DNA from: a virus
Direction: 5' to 3' (one strand)
Length of the DNA: 41,335 nt
IMG/VR virus record: IMGVR_UViG_3300025671_000154
Location: 1 to 41,335 of that record
This document shows, in pieces, positions 15,382 through 23,700 of this stretch (position 1 is the first letter of the stretch; each line of letters begins with the position of its first letter). A program made the position numbers and the translations under genes. Under the pieces are notes generated by a model. That model saw only the letters and a program-made list of their open reading frames with translations, did not search any database and had not been told where the DNA came from.

Positions 15382-15563
15382 TAAGATCTATATCCCCCAC
15401 CTGCCTTCTTATATGCTTTAGCTAATGCTTGTGCTTTTCTAGCAGACCATTGGCCTGCACCTGTACCATGTGATGCCTGTGATTTTATTCTATTAAATAT
15501 AGTTTTTCTTAATCCAGGTTTAGTATAATTACCTGCTTTATTTACTGTACTTTTATTACTCAT
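15381..15563 (-). CDS. DUF5872-like small basic protein, 60 aa
   Basis: The blocks G-N-Y-T-K-P-G-L-R, F-N-R-I-K and G-Q-W-S-A-R-K-A-Q-x-L-A-x-x-Y-K-K-A-G-G-G-Y match a short family I know from phages and bacteria (DUF5872, number from memory). Basic, helical, no cysteines. Function unknown; likely nucleic-acid binding. Overlaps the upstream gene by 8 bases. Confidence 0.75.
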   Translation of the reverse strand: MSNKSTVNKAGNYTKPGLRKTIFNRIKSQASHGTGAGQWSARKAQALAKAYKKAGGGYRS

Positions 15564-16206
15564 CTTTTAACTCCTTAAAATGATAATCGTAGCTGCCTTC
15601 CTCATGCTCATCAGTTATCCATTTAGAACTAGTCTCAACTGACCATCTTCTGCTACTAACTAATCTATTAATAACAGGTTTTTCATTAGGGTCAGTGCCC
15701 ATAGATGCATCAAATACTCTTAATCTATTGTTAGGTTGAATAGCATAATTACCATCTTCTAACTCAAGTACATGACCACATTTATGTTGATCTGGTTTTT
15801 CTGAATAACCAAAATTTAATTCGTTATAATCTCCACCACACCAATCAATAGTAAATAAGTAAGTACCTTTTCTTTTTACTTTACGTCTTGATATGTATTG
15901 CATTTTACAACCTGCTAATTCATAGAAAGTTGTAACAGCTACATTGTAGCTAAAGCTATCCCACATTACTAATTCATTTAGGGGTAATTCTTTTACACCA
16001 GGCTCCTTACAAAATGCTGATATAGGGGATCTCCACCATAACCCACCATCTTCCATCATGTAATGAAATAAAGGTACTTGATTTGGTATAGAACTAAAAC
16101 CAAATATAGCACAACCAAAGTATTTATCGTGTGAATCTTTCTGGTCTCTTAAGTAATTACCTCTAACATAGCATTCTATTATAGGTATGTTAGCATTTAA
16201 ATACAT
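15556..16206 (-). CDS. Conserved phage protein, 216 aa
   Basis: The product starts Y-L-N-A-N-I-P-I-I-E-C-Y-V-R and has several Trp, Tyr and Cys residues with an acidic C terminus (D-E-H-E-E-G-S-Y-D-Y-H-F). I recall this protein near the lysis genes of pelagiphage- and cyanophage-like podoviruses, without a known role. The compact alpha/beta look and the conserved aromatic residues fit a soluble structural or enzymatic protein. Its stop overlaps the DUF5872-like start. Confidence 0.6.
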   Translation of the reverse strand: MYLNANIPIIECYVRGNYLRDQKDSHDKYFGCAIFGFSSIPNQVPLFHYMMEDGGLWWRSPISAFCKEPGVKELPLNELVMWDSFSYNVAVTTFYELAGCKMQYISRRKVKRKGTYLFTIDWCGGDYNELNFGYSEKPDQHKCGHVLELEDGNYAIQPNNRLRVFDASMGTDPNEKPVINRLVSSRRWSVETSSKWITDEHEEGSYDYHFKELKDE

Positions 16207-16425
16207 TTATTTTTCACTTATAATTTTGTTTATACTAATACTTCCATCAATATTTTTTTCAAGTTCTGCCTCTACTTCGCCACACATAAATCTTTTATTG
16301 TTCATTTCTATGTTTCTAGATGCCTCTCTCTTCATCTTTAAACACGTAGATATATCTGGTTGAATACGATGTTCAACTAACTGGCCATTTATAAATAAAC
16401 AAAGTGCAATAACTGTTTGTACCAT
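16207..16425 (-). CDS. Small exported-type protein with two cysteines, 72 aa
   Basis: A short hydrophobic N terminus (T-V-I-A-L-C-L-F-I) is followed by two further cysteines, C28 and C48, that could pair in the periplasm. I recall this type next to holin/amidase genes in marine phages. The start overlaps the previous stop, and the stop is directly before the next start. The signal is weak and lacks charged N-terminal residues, so export is likely but not certain. It may belong to the lysis cassette. Confidence 0.55.
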   Translation of the reverse strand: MVQTVIALCLFINGQLVEHRIQPDISTCLKMKREASRNIEMNNKRFMCGEVEAELEKNIDGSISINKIISEK

Positions 16426-16799
16426 TAATGATCCCCATTTAATTTACCTATATTAGCTCTAACGCTATCTTTTAGTTTCTCTACATCTATTCGTAGTCTT
16501 TCTACATCTGTTTGTAATCTTTCAATATTAACTCTATTGTTCATCATACCATCAACTCTTATCGTTAATTTCTCTAACCCTTCTGCAATATGTTCTAATA
16601 ACATAAACTGTTCTTGGTCGATTGGTTTTTGAGCAGATGCCTCTAGTAAATCTTGTTCAAATAATTTGTTAGCCGTTTCTAATTGATTCAGTCTTTCAAT
16701 AACCCCAAAGGCAAACCATGCACCAACAACTATTGCAGTTATTAGGCCCAAAAGGTTACGTAAGGGTAACCCTATATTAGTACTTTCATTTATTTTCAT
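16425..16799 (-). CDS. Membrane-anchored coiled-coil protein, 124 aa (spanin-like topology)
   Basis: One membrane helix (about 12-33: L-R-N-L-L-G-L-I-T-A-I-V-V-G-A-W-F-A-F-G) is followed by a long coiled coil to the C terminus, with heptads such as I-E-R-L-Q-T-D-V-E-R-L. N-terminal anchor plus periplasmic coiled coil is the layout of an inner-membrane spanin, and the gene lies in the lysis cassette. I see no overlapping lipoprotein partner, so the spanin role is inference. The start overlaps the 44-aa Cys-rich gene (ATGA). Confidence 0.6.
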   Translation of the reverse strand: MKINESTNIGLPLRNLLGLITAIVVGAWFAFGVIERLNQLETANKLFEQDLLEASAQKPIDQEQFMLLEHIAEGLEKLTIRVDGMMNNRVNIERLQTDVERLRIDVEKLKDSVRANIGKLNGDH

Positions 16800-16930
16800 T
16801 CTTTATCATGCTCACATTTTTCACATGTACATTCATCACATGTGCATATACCATACTCATCTGCATGGAGTTCACCATCAGCATGACAATTATGGTGGCA
16901 AGTTTTACATGTTAAATCTAATTCAATCAT
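16796..16930 (-). CDS. Cys/His-rich 44-aa microprotein (metal-binding)
   Basis: The peptide has eight Cys (8, 11, 15, 29, 31, 34, 36, 39) and five His (12, 13, 16, 22, 41) in 44 residues, including C-K-T-C-H-H-N-C-H and C-T-C-D-E-C-T-C-E-K-C. It almost certainly binds zinc or another soft metal, as a compact zinc ribbon or metallothionein-like fold. Start and stop each overlap a neighbour by ATGA, so it fits the operon exactly. Role unknown. Confidence 0.7.
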   Translation of the reverse strand: MIELDLTCKTCHHNCHADGELHADEYGICTCDECTCEKCEHDKE

Positions 16931-17016
16931 TTCTTTTTTCTCTTAAAAAAACTTTCTATCTTTTCAAAAAATAAATCTATATATTCAAAAAATTTATATA
17001 GTACTTTATCTATCAT
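16927..17016 (-). CDS. 29-aa amphipathic peptide in lysis cassette
   Basis: The start overlaps the stop of the holin-like gene (TAATG), and the stop overlaps the Cys-rich gene (ATGA). The peptide is Phe-rich and amphipathic (Y-K-F-F-E-Y-I-D-L-F-F-E-K-I-E-S-F-F) with a basic tail K-R-K-K-K. Such a peptide could bind membranes. The coupling geometry is the main support. Confidence 0.5.
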   Translation of the reverse strand: MIDKVLYKFFEYIDLFFEKIESFFKRKKK

Positions 17017-17393
17017 TATTTTCTTTTAATTAAATCTGTTGCTTTAAGACCATAAACACTAGCTATGACACCTACAAAAATTGTTTGATACCAAAAAGGT
17101 AACTGAGAAAAATACTCAAAGAACAATTGCATCTTTTCCATAGCTGCTGGATCATCTGAAAATACTGCCCACGCAAGGAGTACTATGGGAGCCGAGAGTA
17201 ATAATAAAATAAACTCATCTTTCCAGTCTGAATTTCTAGACTCAAGTAGCTTACCTTGATACTCTGCCTCTCCATTTGCCATCTTCTCTGCATGCCTCAT
17301 TTGTGCATCAGACATTAGCATTTTAGTTTTCTGTCTATTTTGATATATATGGCTACCTGCTTTGAAAGCCATTCCTAATAAATTAAACCACAT
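17016..17393 (-). CDS. Holin-like membrane protein (GTA/3TM holin type)
   Basis: The 125-aa product has two clear membrane helices, F-I-L-L-L-L-S-A-P-I-V-L-L-A-W (about 62-80) and Y-Q-T-I-F-V-G-V-I-A-S-V-Y-G-L (about 102-118), preceded by a possible short N-terminal helix and ending in K-R-K. The W-K-D-E-F entry to the first helix and the closing G-L-K-x-x-D-L-I-K-R resemble holins of the GTA_holin_3TM type as I recall them. It follows the amidase gene with an 11-base overlap, the usual place for the holin that releases or times the endolysin. Confidence 0.7.
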   Translation of the reverse strand: MWFNLLGMAFKAGSHIYQNRQKTKMLMSDAQMRHAEKMANGEAEYQGKLLESRNSDWKDEFILLLLSAPIVLLAWAVFSDDPAAMEKMQLFFEYFSQLPFWYQTIFVGVIASVYGLKATDLIKRK

Positions 17394-17811
17394 TGTTTTC
17401 CTTTAACCATTTTGGCACATCAAATGATGGACATTCTTTTTTGTCATCAACTTGATAGTGACCTATTACTTTTTTTACTCTATAATCTGACATTAGTTTT
17501 TCTAATAATTCTTTTAAAGATTCAAATTGTCTTTCAGTAAAATTATTTTCCCAGCCCATATCTTTAGTACCACCTCCGACTAATGCCACACCTATTGATG
17601 TACCATTAACTGCTACTGCATGGGCCCCAACATAATTAATATCACGACCTTTATCAACATGACCATCCCTTCGTATCACAAAGTGATAGCCTATTGTATC
17701 AAAGCCTCTATTCTTATGCCATTTTTTTATTTCATCTGCACCAATATCCATAGTATCTGGAGTTTGTGTGCAATGAATAACTATTGTATCTGTATCTTTT
17801 CTAATCTCCAT
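17383..17811 (-). CDS. N-acetylmuramoyl-L-alanine amidase (T7 lysozyme-like endolysin)
   Basis: This zinc amidase cleaves peptidoglycan between MurNAc and L-Ala at lysis. With the ATG at 17811 the protein has 142 aa, near T7 lysozyme size. Zinc ligands are H13 (I-V-I-H-C-T-Q-T), H118 (I-G-H-Y-Q-V-D) and C127 (K-K-E-C-P); Y42 and K125 match the T7 catalytic Tyr46 and Lys128. A TTG at 17820 would add three residues and is less likely, since the domain begins at M-E-I-R-K-D. No signal peptide is present, so export needs a holin, supplied by the next gene. T7 lysozyme also inhibits T7 RNA polymerase; no such polymerase is seen here. Confidence 0.9.
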   Translation of the reverse strand: MEIRKDTDTIVIHCTQTPDTMDIGADEIKKWHKNRGFDTIGYHFVIRRDGHVDKGRDINYVGAHAVAVNGTSIGVALVGGGTKDMGWENNFTERQFESLKELLEKLMSDYRVKKVIGHYQVDDKKECPSFDVPKWLKENNVV

Positions 17812-17869
17812 AAGAATCAAATAGCCAATCTACGTATCTTTTCCATAGTTTTTTTATAAATCTTAACAT
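17801..17869 (-). CDS. Possible 22-aa basic/aromatic peptide
   Basis: GGAGAG lies 5 bases before the ATG, and the stop falls just after the amidase start, so ribosomes reading it could feed the amidase, which itself has no good Shine-Dalgarno. The peptide is M-L-R-F-I-K-K-L-W-K-R-Y-V-D-W-L-F-D. It may be a leader peptide for coupling rather than a functional protein. Confidence 0.4.
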   Translation of the reverse strand: MLRFIKKLWKRYVDWLFDSYGD

Positions 17870-17883
17870 AGGCACTCTCCATA

Positions 17884-18096
17884 TTATGATCTTTCCATTG
17901 GTTTGCATGCAAAACTAAGATAGATTCTGTCTGCATTTACTCTTTCTTTTCCTAAGTTTTTTATTATGTCAGCACTAAGTGTATAACCTTCATGAGCACA
18001 TTCATAGTGATTATTAAATATCTCATCAACCTGTACTGGCGGCATACAATTTTTATATATGCTAGAGCACATTGTAATTATTAATAAAAATTTCAT
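17884..18096 (-). CDS. Small exported-type Cys protein, 70 aa
   Basis: The product begins with K-F-L-L-I-I-T-M-C, a short signal-like segment, then C-M-P-P, and has later cysteines in Y-E-C-A and F-A-C-K. I recall the same C-M-P-P...F-A-C layout in marine phage lysis regions. Disulphides in the periplasm are likely. No canonical lipobox is present. The start overlaps the previous stop (ATGA). Function unknown. Confidence 0.6.
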   Translation of the reverse strand: MKFLLIITMCSSIYKNCMPPVQVDEIFNNHYECAHEGYTLSADIIKNLGKERVNADRIYLSFACKPMERS

Positions 18097-18311
18097 TTAA
18101 TAAAATATGTTAATAGAGTTAATAAAACTGCACCCATTCCTGCCATAATTAGATATAACAGTTTATCAACTTTACCATGTATTTTATCAATGTCTTCATG
18201 CATATGTTTTAAATGATTATTCTTTATAGTGTTGACTTCTTTTTTTAAGCCTGTAATATAACCATAAAGTGATATTAAGTGTTCACTGGTTGTTCTAGGC
18301 TTCTTAGTCAT
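18093..18311 (-). CDS. Coiled-coil protein with C-terminal membrane anchor (XhlA-like)
   Basis: The 72-aa product has a helical charged part with heptads (V-N-T-I-K-N-N-H-L, I-D-K-I-H-G-K-V-D-K-L) and one C-terminal membrane helix (L-I-M-A-G-M-G-A-V-L-L-T-L-L-T-Y-F-I). This is the layout of XhlA-type lysis accessory proteins and some small holins. It starts the lysis cassette directly after the 1173-aa virion protein. Confidence 0.6.
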   Translation of the reverse strand: MTKKPRTTSEHLISLYGYITGLKKEVNTIKNNHLKHMHEDIDKIHGKVDKLLYLIMAGMGAVLLTLLTYFIK

Positions 18312-18314
18312 AGA

Positions 18315-21300
18315 TTAATTCTTTCTTTCGAATAGACCTTTAATCTCTTCGAATGGTTCTTTTGGTTGTGAGTATGTAGCTTTTTCAAAGTACACCCCAT
18401 ATTTTTTTGAAAGTTCTCTCATTTTTTTAGCAACAACATCTATTTCTTTTTTAGCTGTTTCTCTATTAATTAATCCTTTTCTATAATCATTTCTATATTT
18501 ATTTATTTGTTCTTCAAAACCTTTTAATTTTCTTTTTAATTCATAAACTTTACCAGCTTTTAATTTATTTAATTCTGCTCTTTCAATTTTAAATCCAAGA
18601 GTTTGCATTAAAGATACTAACTCACTTTGATCAGCAGTGAATGGTGAATCTAATCCTTTTCTAGTTCTTTCTAATTTTTCACTAGAGTATGATCCAGGTA
18701 AGAATGGTATGTTAGGAGTTAGTTTATCTAATACTGTATTAAGTCTTATAGGTAAATCTTCTTTAAACATACCTGTTTGACCTTTTATTTTTTCTGCTCT
18801 AAATAAATCATAACCTAACATAGGAAATAGTATTTCACCACCTAAACCAAATGATGGTTGAAATGGTGCAGGTAATCCAGGGATCCCTGGTGAACCTAAA
18901 TCTAATACATCACCACCTGGTACAAATCTTGTTAAGTCTGCATAATAAGATTTTTGCTCATCACCTATTTGTGGCATAGGTAATTTAATATTTCTATATG
19001 GTAAGAATGGCATACCAAAAAAGCTACCTTGTTTTCTTTCTGGCATAACTGCTCTCTCAGCTTCTTCATCACCACCACTAACAAGATCACCCATCTTATT
19101 TAAACCATAACCAAGCCCTGCATATTTTGCATACTTCCATGGTCTTACTATTGCAGTTTCTGCAAGTATAGGTATAATTCTATATGTGTATGCTAAGAAT
19201 GGAGTTACTGTATTTCTCATCCAGTTAATAGCAGGAGCATCAATATTGTAATCAATAAATGCTCTTCTAGCATCTAATGCAGCATCTGCATAACTAAATC
19301 CTTTAGCAATTCTATCTTGAAATACTGATAATCTAAATACTGCATCTTCAAACTGATAGAAGTTTGTAAGACTTGTTAGTATGTTTTTATTTTTAACATC
19401 ATCAAAAATACCTCTAGCAGCATTAACAGAATTATTAAATGGATCTAAATCATCTGTAAAATTATAAGGAAATGAAGATCCTACTTTAATATTTTTTAAT
19501 TCTTGATTTACAAATCCAGCATCAAATACACCATACTTAGTAGCAGCTTCTACTAATTTAGATTTTTGAATAGTAGCTTTACCATTTTTAGTAATTGCTT
19601 TTCCATGTGTAGTTAAAGCAGTCCAAGCAGGTTTTAGATATTTAAAATCTGCATCAATTAAATCATGTAACACAAAGTTACTCATAACATTGTTTACATG
19701 AACTGTTGGATTCCAAGCAGTTTTAGATAGCTTCCAATATGAATTTAAATTTCTATAACCTTTATAAAAAGTATTAGACTCTGCTCTTACATATCTATTA
19801 GCAGCAACTAAATTTTTGTATACTTCTTCTGGTACATATTTACCTGCTAATGCACCATATCTTTGTTTGCTATCAGTTTTACTGATAACAGTTGTTGGCA
19901 TTTTTCTGTAATTAATTCTTTCAGCAGCAGGTATATTTCTTATACCGTCATAAACATAATCTTGTTTAGCTATGTTTTGATAAAATCTATATTGACTTAT
20001 AGTTTCTGCAAAACCTCTACCTGTTTCAGCTATAGCAAATGATGCATCTTCTATTTCACCTAAGCCTACTCTTTGTGGTTTAGTATACTCCCATCTTATT
20101 TGTACATCATCTGTCTTTTTTAATTTTTTAAATTCTTTTTGTGATGTGCCTAATAATTCCCAACCTCTATGACCTTTAATTAATTTCTTTTTACCTTCTA
20201 CTTGTCTAAATAAACCAGTCTTTTTATCTGCATCTAATGAAGTAGTTGTATATGCTTTTTGATTTTTATATATTTTATTGTATTCTTCTTTACTTACTGT
20301 AAGTGTAGCACCTCTGTTTCTTAGTTCTTCTCCAAATGGTCTATCTTCTAACTTACCTTTATATGATCTTTTTAAATATATATTTTTATTTCTTTGGAAT
20401 GTCTGTGGGGATATTAATCCCATATCCACGTACTCTTGTGCAATTTCTGTAATTAAGTCTCTAGATTCTTTATTTAATTTATTTAACGTGCCTGGCTTAA
20501 GACCATACTTAATATCACCTTCAAGCATATTAAATAATATCTTTTGTTCATCTGGCTGTAATTGTAATTTAATTTTATTAGCAAGAAAAGAAAATCTCAT
20601 GCCAATATGATTAGCAAAACCTTGTGCTTCACCTTTTAATTTTTTAAAATCTTTAGGTAATTTATAACCATCAATAAAGTTTCTACCTAAAATATCACCA
20701 ATACTTTCAGTAACTTCAATTGCTTCTTCTTCTTTACCAAAAGTTCTTTGTACTTTAATTCTTTTAATACCGCCTAAACCTACAGCACCTGCAACAGCAC
20801 TAGTAAATGCAACTCCTAATTTAGTTCCAATAGGTGCTTCCTCATCTGTAAATGCATAACCTGTTACACCACCTGTTAATGCACCCCCTGCTTCTGCACC
20901 ATATTCACCATTAGTAATATAATTTAATGCAGGTTTACCAAACTTTTGCTCATATGGTTTTAATATATTTTCTCTAAAAAATAATCTAGGGCCTCTTAAT
21001 AATTTACTTTTATCTTGAGGTAAATCTTCTAAATCTTCTATTTTTACATCTGTAATTTTTTTTCTAGCAAAAGCATCTCTATCTTTTTTACCTGCTTCAT
21101 TAGTTAATTTAACTTTTTGATATTGTGCATCTGCTTGTGATTTAATACTAGGTGCATCTAAACCAGGAATACCTAAGGATTCTCTAGTAAATACTTTTTC
21201 ACCTTTTATTTTTTTACCAACACCTGCTATGATAGGAGATACAATAGTACCACCAATAGCACTAGCTGCAGCTTGTTTTGCTCTAGTATCTAATAAAGAT

Positions 21301-21836
21301 TCTTCATCTACATAACCTAATCCACCTGCAATACCAGAAGATACAAAACCATACTTAGCAGCTTTATATAATGTTCTAGCTTTTGTTACAGGTATTAACC
21401 ATCCTGCAGGATCTAATAATGCACTACCAAAATATGCAGCAGCAACCATATAGTTAGTACTACCATCTGGGTCTTGCATATATTCATATAGCTTCTTTTG
21501 ATCTGCTTTCATTTGCTCAGCATCAATTCCAGCTATTTGTTTTACACCTCTATAAGTATCTGTAAAACCTAATTTAGTAGCAAACTTTACTTTTTCCCAA
21601 AGATCTTGATCATCATCAATATCTTCTTTTTGTACATTTGGTTTTAAATCATCAAACATTCCTGGTTTATCTATATCAGAAAAATCTATTTTTTCACCAG
21701 GATTACCTTGTGTAGTTAATTTAAATTTTTGTTGTTGATTTTTAGGCAATAGGTCACTAAACATTCCCTGATTAATTTCAATATTATCAGGTAGCTTAGG
21801 GCCTTTAGCCTTTATATCATCAAACAATCCAGCCAT
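18315..21836 (-). CDS. Large internal virion (ejected) protein, 1173 aa
   Basis: This is the longest gene in the window. The N terminus has three copies of a short motif, G-L-F-D-D-I-K, G-M-F-S-D-L-L-P and G-M-F-D-D-L-K-P, within the first 75 residues. Hydrophobic segments follow (A-A-A-Y-F-G-S-A-L-L-D-P-A-G-W-L-I-P). A late helical region around D-A-R-R-A-F-I-D-Y-N and T-P-F-L-A-Y-T-Y-R matches internal virion proteins of marine podoviruses and, as I recall, LPD38-type domains of polyvalent proteins. It is probably ejected with the DNA to form or line the trans-envelope channel, the role of T7 gp15/gp16. No lytic transglycosylase motif was seen. Confidence 0.7.
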   Translation of the reverse strand: MAGLFDDIKAKGPKLPDNIEINQGMFSDLLPKNQQQKFKLTTQGNPGEKIDFSDIDKPGMFDDLKPNVQKEDIDDDQDLWEKVKFATKLGFTDTYRGVKQIAGIDAEQMKADQKKLYEYMQDPDGSTNYMVAAAYFGSALLDPAGWLIPVTKARTLYKAAKYGFVSSGIAGGLGYVDEESLLDTRAKQAAASAIGGTIVSPIIAGVGKKIKGEKVFTRESLGIPGLDAPSIKSQADAQYQKVKLTNEAGKKDRDAFARKKITDVKIEDLEDLPQDKSKLLRGPRLFFRENILKPYEQKFGKPALNYITNGEYGAEAGGALTGGVTGYAFTDEEAPIGTKLGVAFTSAVAGAVGLGGIKRIKVQRTFGKEEEAIEVTESIGDILGRNFIDGYKLPKDFKKLKGEAQGFANHIGMRFSFLANKIKLQLQPDEQKILFNMLEGDIKYGLKPGTLNKLNKESRDLITEIAQEYVDMGLISPQTFQRNKNIYLKRSYKGKLEDRPFGEELRNRGATLTVSKEEYNKIYKNQKAYTTTSLDADKKTGLFRQVEGKKKLIKGHRGWELLGTSQKEFKKLKKTDDVQIRWEYTKPQRVGLGEIEDASFAIAETGRGFAETISQYRFYQNIAKQDYVYDGIRNIPAAERINYRKMPTTVISKTDSKQRYGALAGKYVPEEVYKNLVAANRYVRAESNTFYKGYRNLNSYWKLSKTAWNPTVHVNNVMSNFVLHDLIDADFKYLKPAWTALTTHGKAITKNGKATIQKSKLVEAATKYGVFDAGFVNQELKNIKVGSSFPYNFTDDLDPFNNSVNAARGIFDDVKNKNILTSLTNFYQFEDAVFRLSVFQDRIAKGFSYADAALDARRAFIDYNIDAPAINWMRNTVTPFLAYTYRIIPILAETAIVRPWKYAKYAGLGYGLNKMGDLVSGGDEEAERAVMPERKQGSFFGMPFLPYRNIKLPMPQIGDEQKSYYADLTRFVPGGDVLDLGSPGIPGLPAPFQPSFGLGGEILFPMLGYDLFRAEKIKGQTGMFKEDLPIRLNTVLDKLTPNIPFLPGSYSSEKLERTRKGLDSPFTADQSELVSLMQTLGFKIERAELNKLKAGKVYELKRKLKGFEEQINKYRNDYRKGLINRETAKKEIDVVAKKMRELSKKYGVYFEKATYSQPKEPFEEIKGLFERKN

Positions 21837-21847
21837 GTAATTAAGTA

Positions 21848-22822
21848 TTAAAGATTATAATCTCGAATATCGTAGCCAGCGTTAATTAATCTTTGTTTAA
21901 TTATCTTTACAGTATCTTCATCACCAATAGATCTATATTGATTAATTAATGCTTTTGCTTCTACAATATCTGAAGGTAGGGTTTTTGTGTATGTGTATCC
22001 AGAGCTTGGTAGGAATCTATTTTTAAAAAAGTTATCAAATGCAAACTGTTCTATAGTTATACTTTTTTGTTGTGTTTCTGGTAGATTTTTATATGCCTCT
22101 TGAACTGCAGGTTCAATTTTAGTATCCCCTGTTAATTCATCTTTGTATATACCATTAAATTCTGCTAGTGCTCTAGTTCTTAAAGACATTTGATCTTCTC
22201 TACCTAAACTAGTATACGTTCTATCTACACCTTCTTCAACTCCAAATATGTCTTCAAAGCTAGGAAGTTTAGTTGTAGTAGTATCTTCAGTAGGTGCAGC
22301 AGCTGCAGGCATTTCACCTTCTACTTTAGGTGCCTCAGCCATCATAGCTTTTTCTTGTGGCATACCTAAACCTAATTGATTCTTAAGAGTGTTAGAACCA
22401 AAACCATTCTTAGTCATATTATTCATAATAAAGTTTTGTTGGTCTTCCATAGTCTTAAATCTTTTTTCTGCTCTTTCACCATAGGTACCTGCTTGTGTAG
22501 CTTCTAAGTATGCTTTTAATTTAGCTTCATTAAAACTATCACCTTCTGATAATACAGAAACAACTTCATCATAATCAGTAAAGTTATTTTGATCCATATA
22601 GTTTGCTATATCAGCACCATATCTTGCTTTTACTTTATTATATGTATCTTGTCTTTTTGTTTCATTCTTTTGAAATTCTGGTAAAGTATTTGTATAAAAA
22701 TTACTACCAGCTTGTTTTACAATATCTTCTTTTAATCTGTCATTAGCTTCTGTGTTTGCTATCTTTGCACTTAAATATCCAGTAGCAACACCTCTTGCCA
22801 TTCTTCCAAAATCTATAGCCAT
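21848..22822 (-). CDS. Putative internal virion protein, 324 aa
   Basis: The product is soluble and mostly helical, starting F-G-R-M-A-R-G-V-A-T-G-Y-L-S-A-K, with a Pro/Ala/Thr linker (about 165-190). It lies directly between other internal proteins and overlaps the preceding stop (TAATG). The F-G-R-M-A-R-G N terminus resembles that of other marine podovirus virion proteins I recall. No enzymatic motif is visible. A role in the internal core is inferred from position. Confidence 0.5.
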   Translation of the reverse strand: MAIDFGRMARGVATGYLSAKIANTEANDRLKEDIVKQAGSNFYTNTLPEFQKNETKRQDTYNKVKARYGADIANYMDQNNFTDYDEVVSVLSEGDSFNEAKLKAYLEATQAGTYGERAEKRFKTMEDQQNFIMNNMTKNGFGSNTLKNQLGLGMPQEKAMMAEAPKVEGEMPAAAAPTEDTTTTKLPSFEDIFGVEEGVDRTYTSLGREDQMSLRTRALAEFNGIYKDELTGDTKIEPAVQEAYKNLPETQQKSITIEQFAFDNFFKNRFLPSSGYTYTKTLPSDIVEAKALINQYRSIGDEDTVKIIKQRLINAGYDIRDYNL

Positions 22823-23337
22823 TACTCAATCTCCTCTGCTTGTTCTGGTTGTGCCATTAAACCTGTCATTTTAGGTTCAGCTGTAATATCTTTAGCAATA
22901 CCTTTAGCTATTGTTTCAAATTGTTTTCTATTTTCTTTAATTTGTATAATAGATTGTAAAGATTTTTTATTAGTTAAATCTTGCATAGACATTCTAATTT
23001 TTTTAACACCACCATGGATTCCTACAGCAGCAATCATTTTCATTACAGGTTCAGTAATAATAAATGCTACATCGGGTGTCCATTTACCTTCTGCAAATCC
23101 TGTAAAAATAATAATACGACCAATAGCTTCTACAGGTATACCTGCATCAAGCATAGCAATAACTTGTTCTGCAAATTGTGGTTGAGTTAGTTTATCCCAA
23201 ACATAATCAGCAGCCTCTGATGTATCTGTATATTGTGGTGGATGTTCCCATGGGTAATTCCCTGGTTTATCAGTTAGCCCTTGGCCAGGTACTGGGGCAT
23301 CAAAAGGATTGTTATCTGCTTCTTTAAATTGATCCAT
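22822..23337 (-). CDS. Virion-region protein, 171 aa
   Basis: The N terminus is polar and Pro/Asp-rich (D-N-P-F-D-A-P-V-P-G-Q-G). The middle has hydrophobic helices (I-G-R-I-I-I-F-T-G-F-A and P-V-M-K-M-I-A-A-V-G-I-H-G-G) that may associate with membrane. The C terminus is basic and then acidic. I recall similar proteins between the small Gly-rich protein and the large internal proteins of pelagiphage-like genomes. Function unknown, possibly part of the ejected core. Confidence 0.5.
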   Translation of the reverse strand: MDQFKEADNNPFDAPVPGQGLTDKPGNYPWEHPPQYTDTSEAADYVWDKLTQPQFAEQVIAMLDAGIPVEAIGRIIIFTGFAEGKWTPDVAFIITEPVMKMIAAVGIHGGVKKIRMSMQDLTNKKSLQSIIQIKENRKQFETIAKGIAKDITAEPKMTGLMAQPEQAEEIE

Positions 23338-23344
23338 GATTCTC

Positions 23345-23692
23345 CTATGTAAATAAATTTCTGTTTCTTAAACCTTTAGTAAGTCTGTATTCCCATTCTG
23401 CATTTAATGTTTCTGCATCTACAGTTTTCATTCTAACATCTGGGGCTTGAGCAGCACCTGCTTTATATGAAGTCATTCTTCCACCATAGCTTGGCATACT
23501 TACTGAAGTATCTATGGGTGACCATGGTTGTTCAGATGCACCTGGTAATTTAGTAAATAAACCACCTACTTTTTCTCCAATACCTTTACCTATAGCTGCA
23601 CCTGTAGGCCCACCTATAGCACCACCAATGGCTCCACCAACCCATCCAGCAGCTTTTGATACAGCACCTTTAAATATATTTCCAATACTCAT
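23345..23692 (-). CDS. Gly/Ala-rich small virion protein, 115 aa
   Basis: The N-terminal half has a glycine-zipper-like segment (G-G-A-I-G-G-A-I-G-G-P-T-G-A-A-I-G), a pattern that can insert into membranes. The C-terminal half is polar. Placed between two internal virion genes, it is a candidate for a pore or channel part during DNA ejection. Membrane insertion is inference from the repeat. Confidence 0.55.
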   Translation of the reverse strand: MSIGNIFKGAVSKAAGWVGGAIGGAIGGPTGAAIGKGIGEKVGGLFTKLPGASEQPWSPIDTSVSMPSYGGRMTSYKAGAAQAPDVRMKTVDAETLNAEWEYRLTKGLRNRNLFT

Positions 23693-23700
23693 TTATCCTC

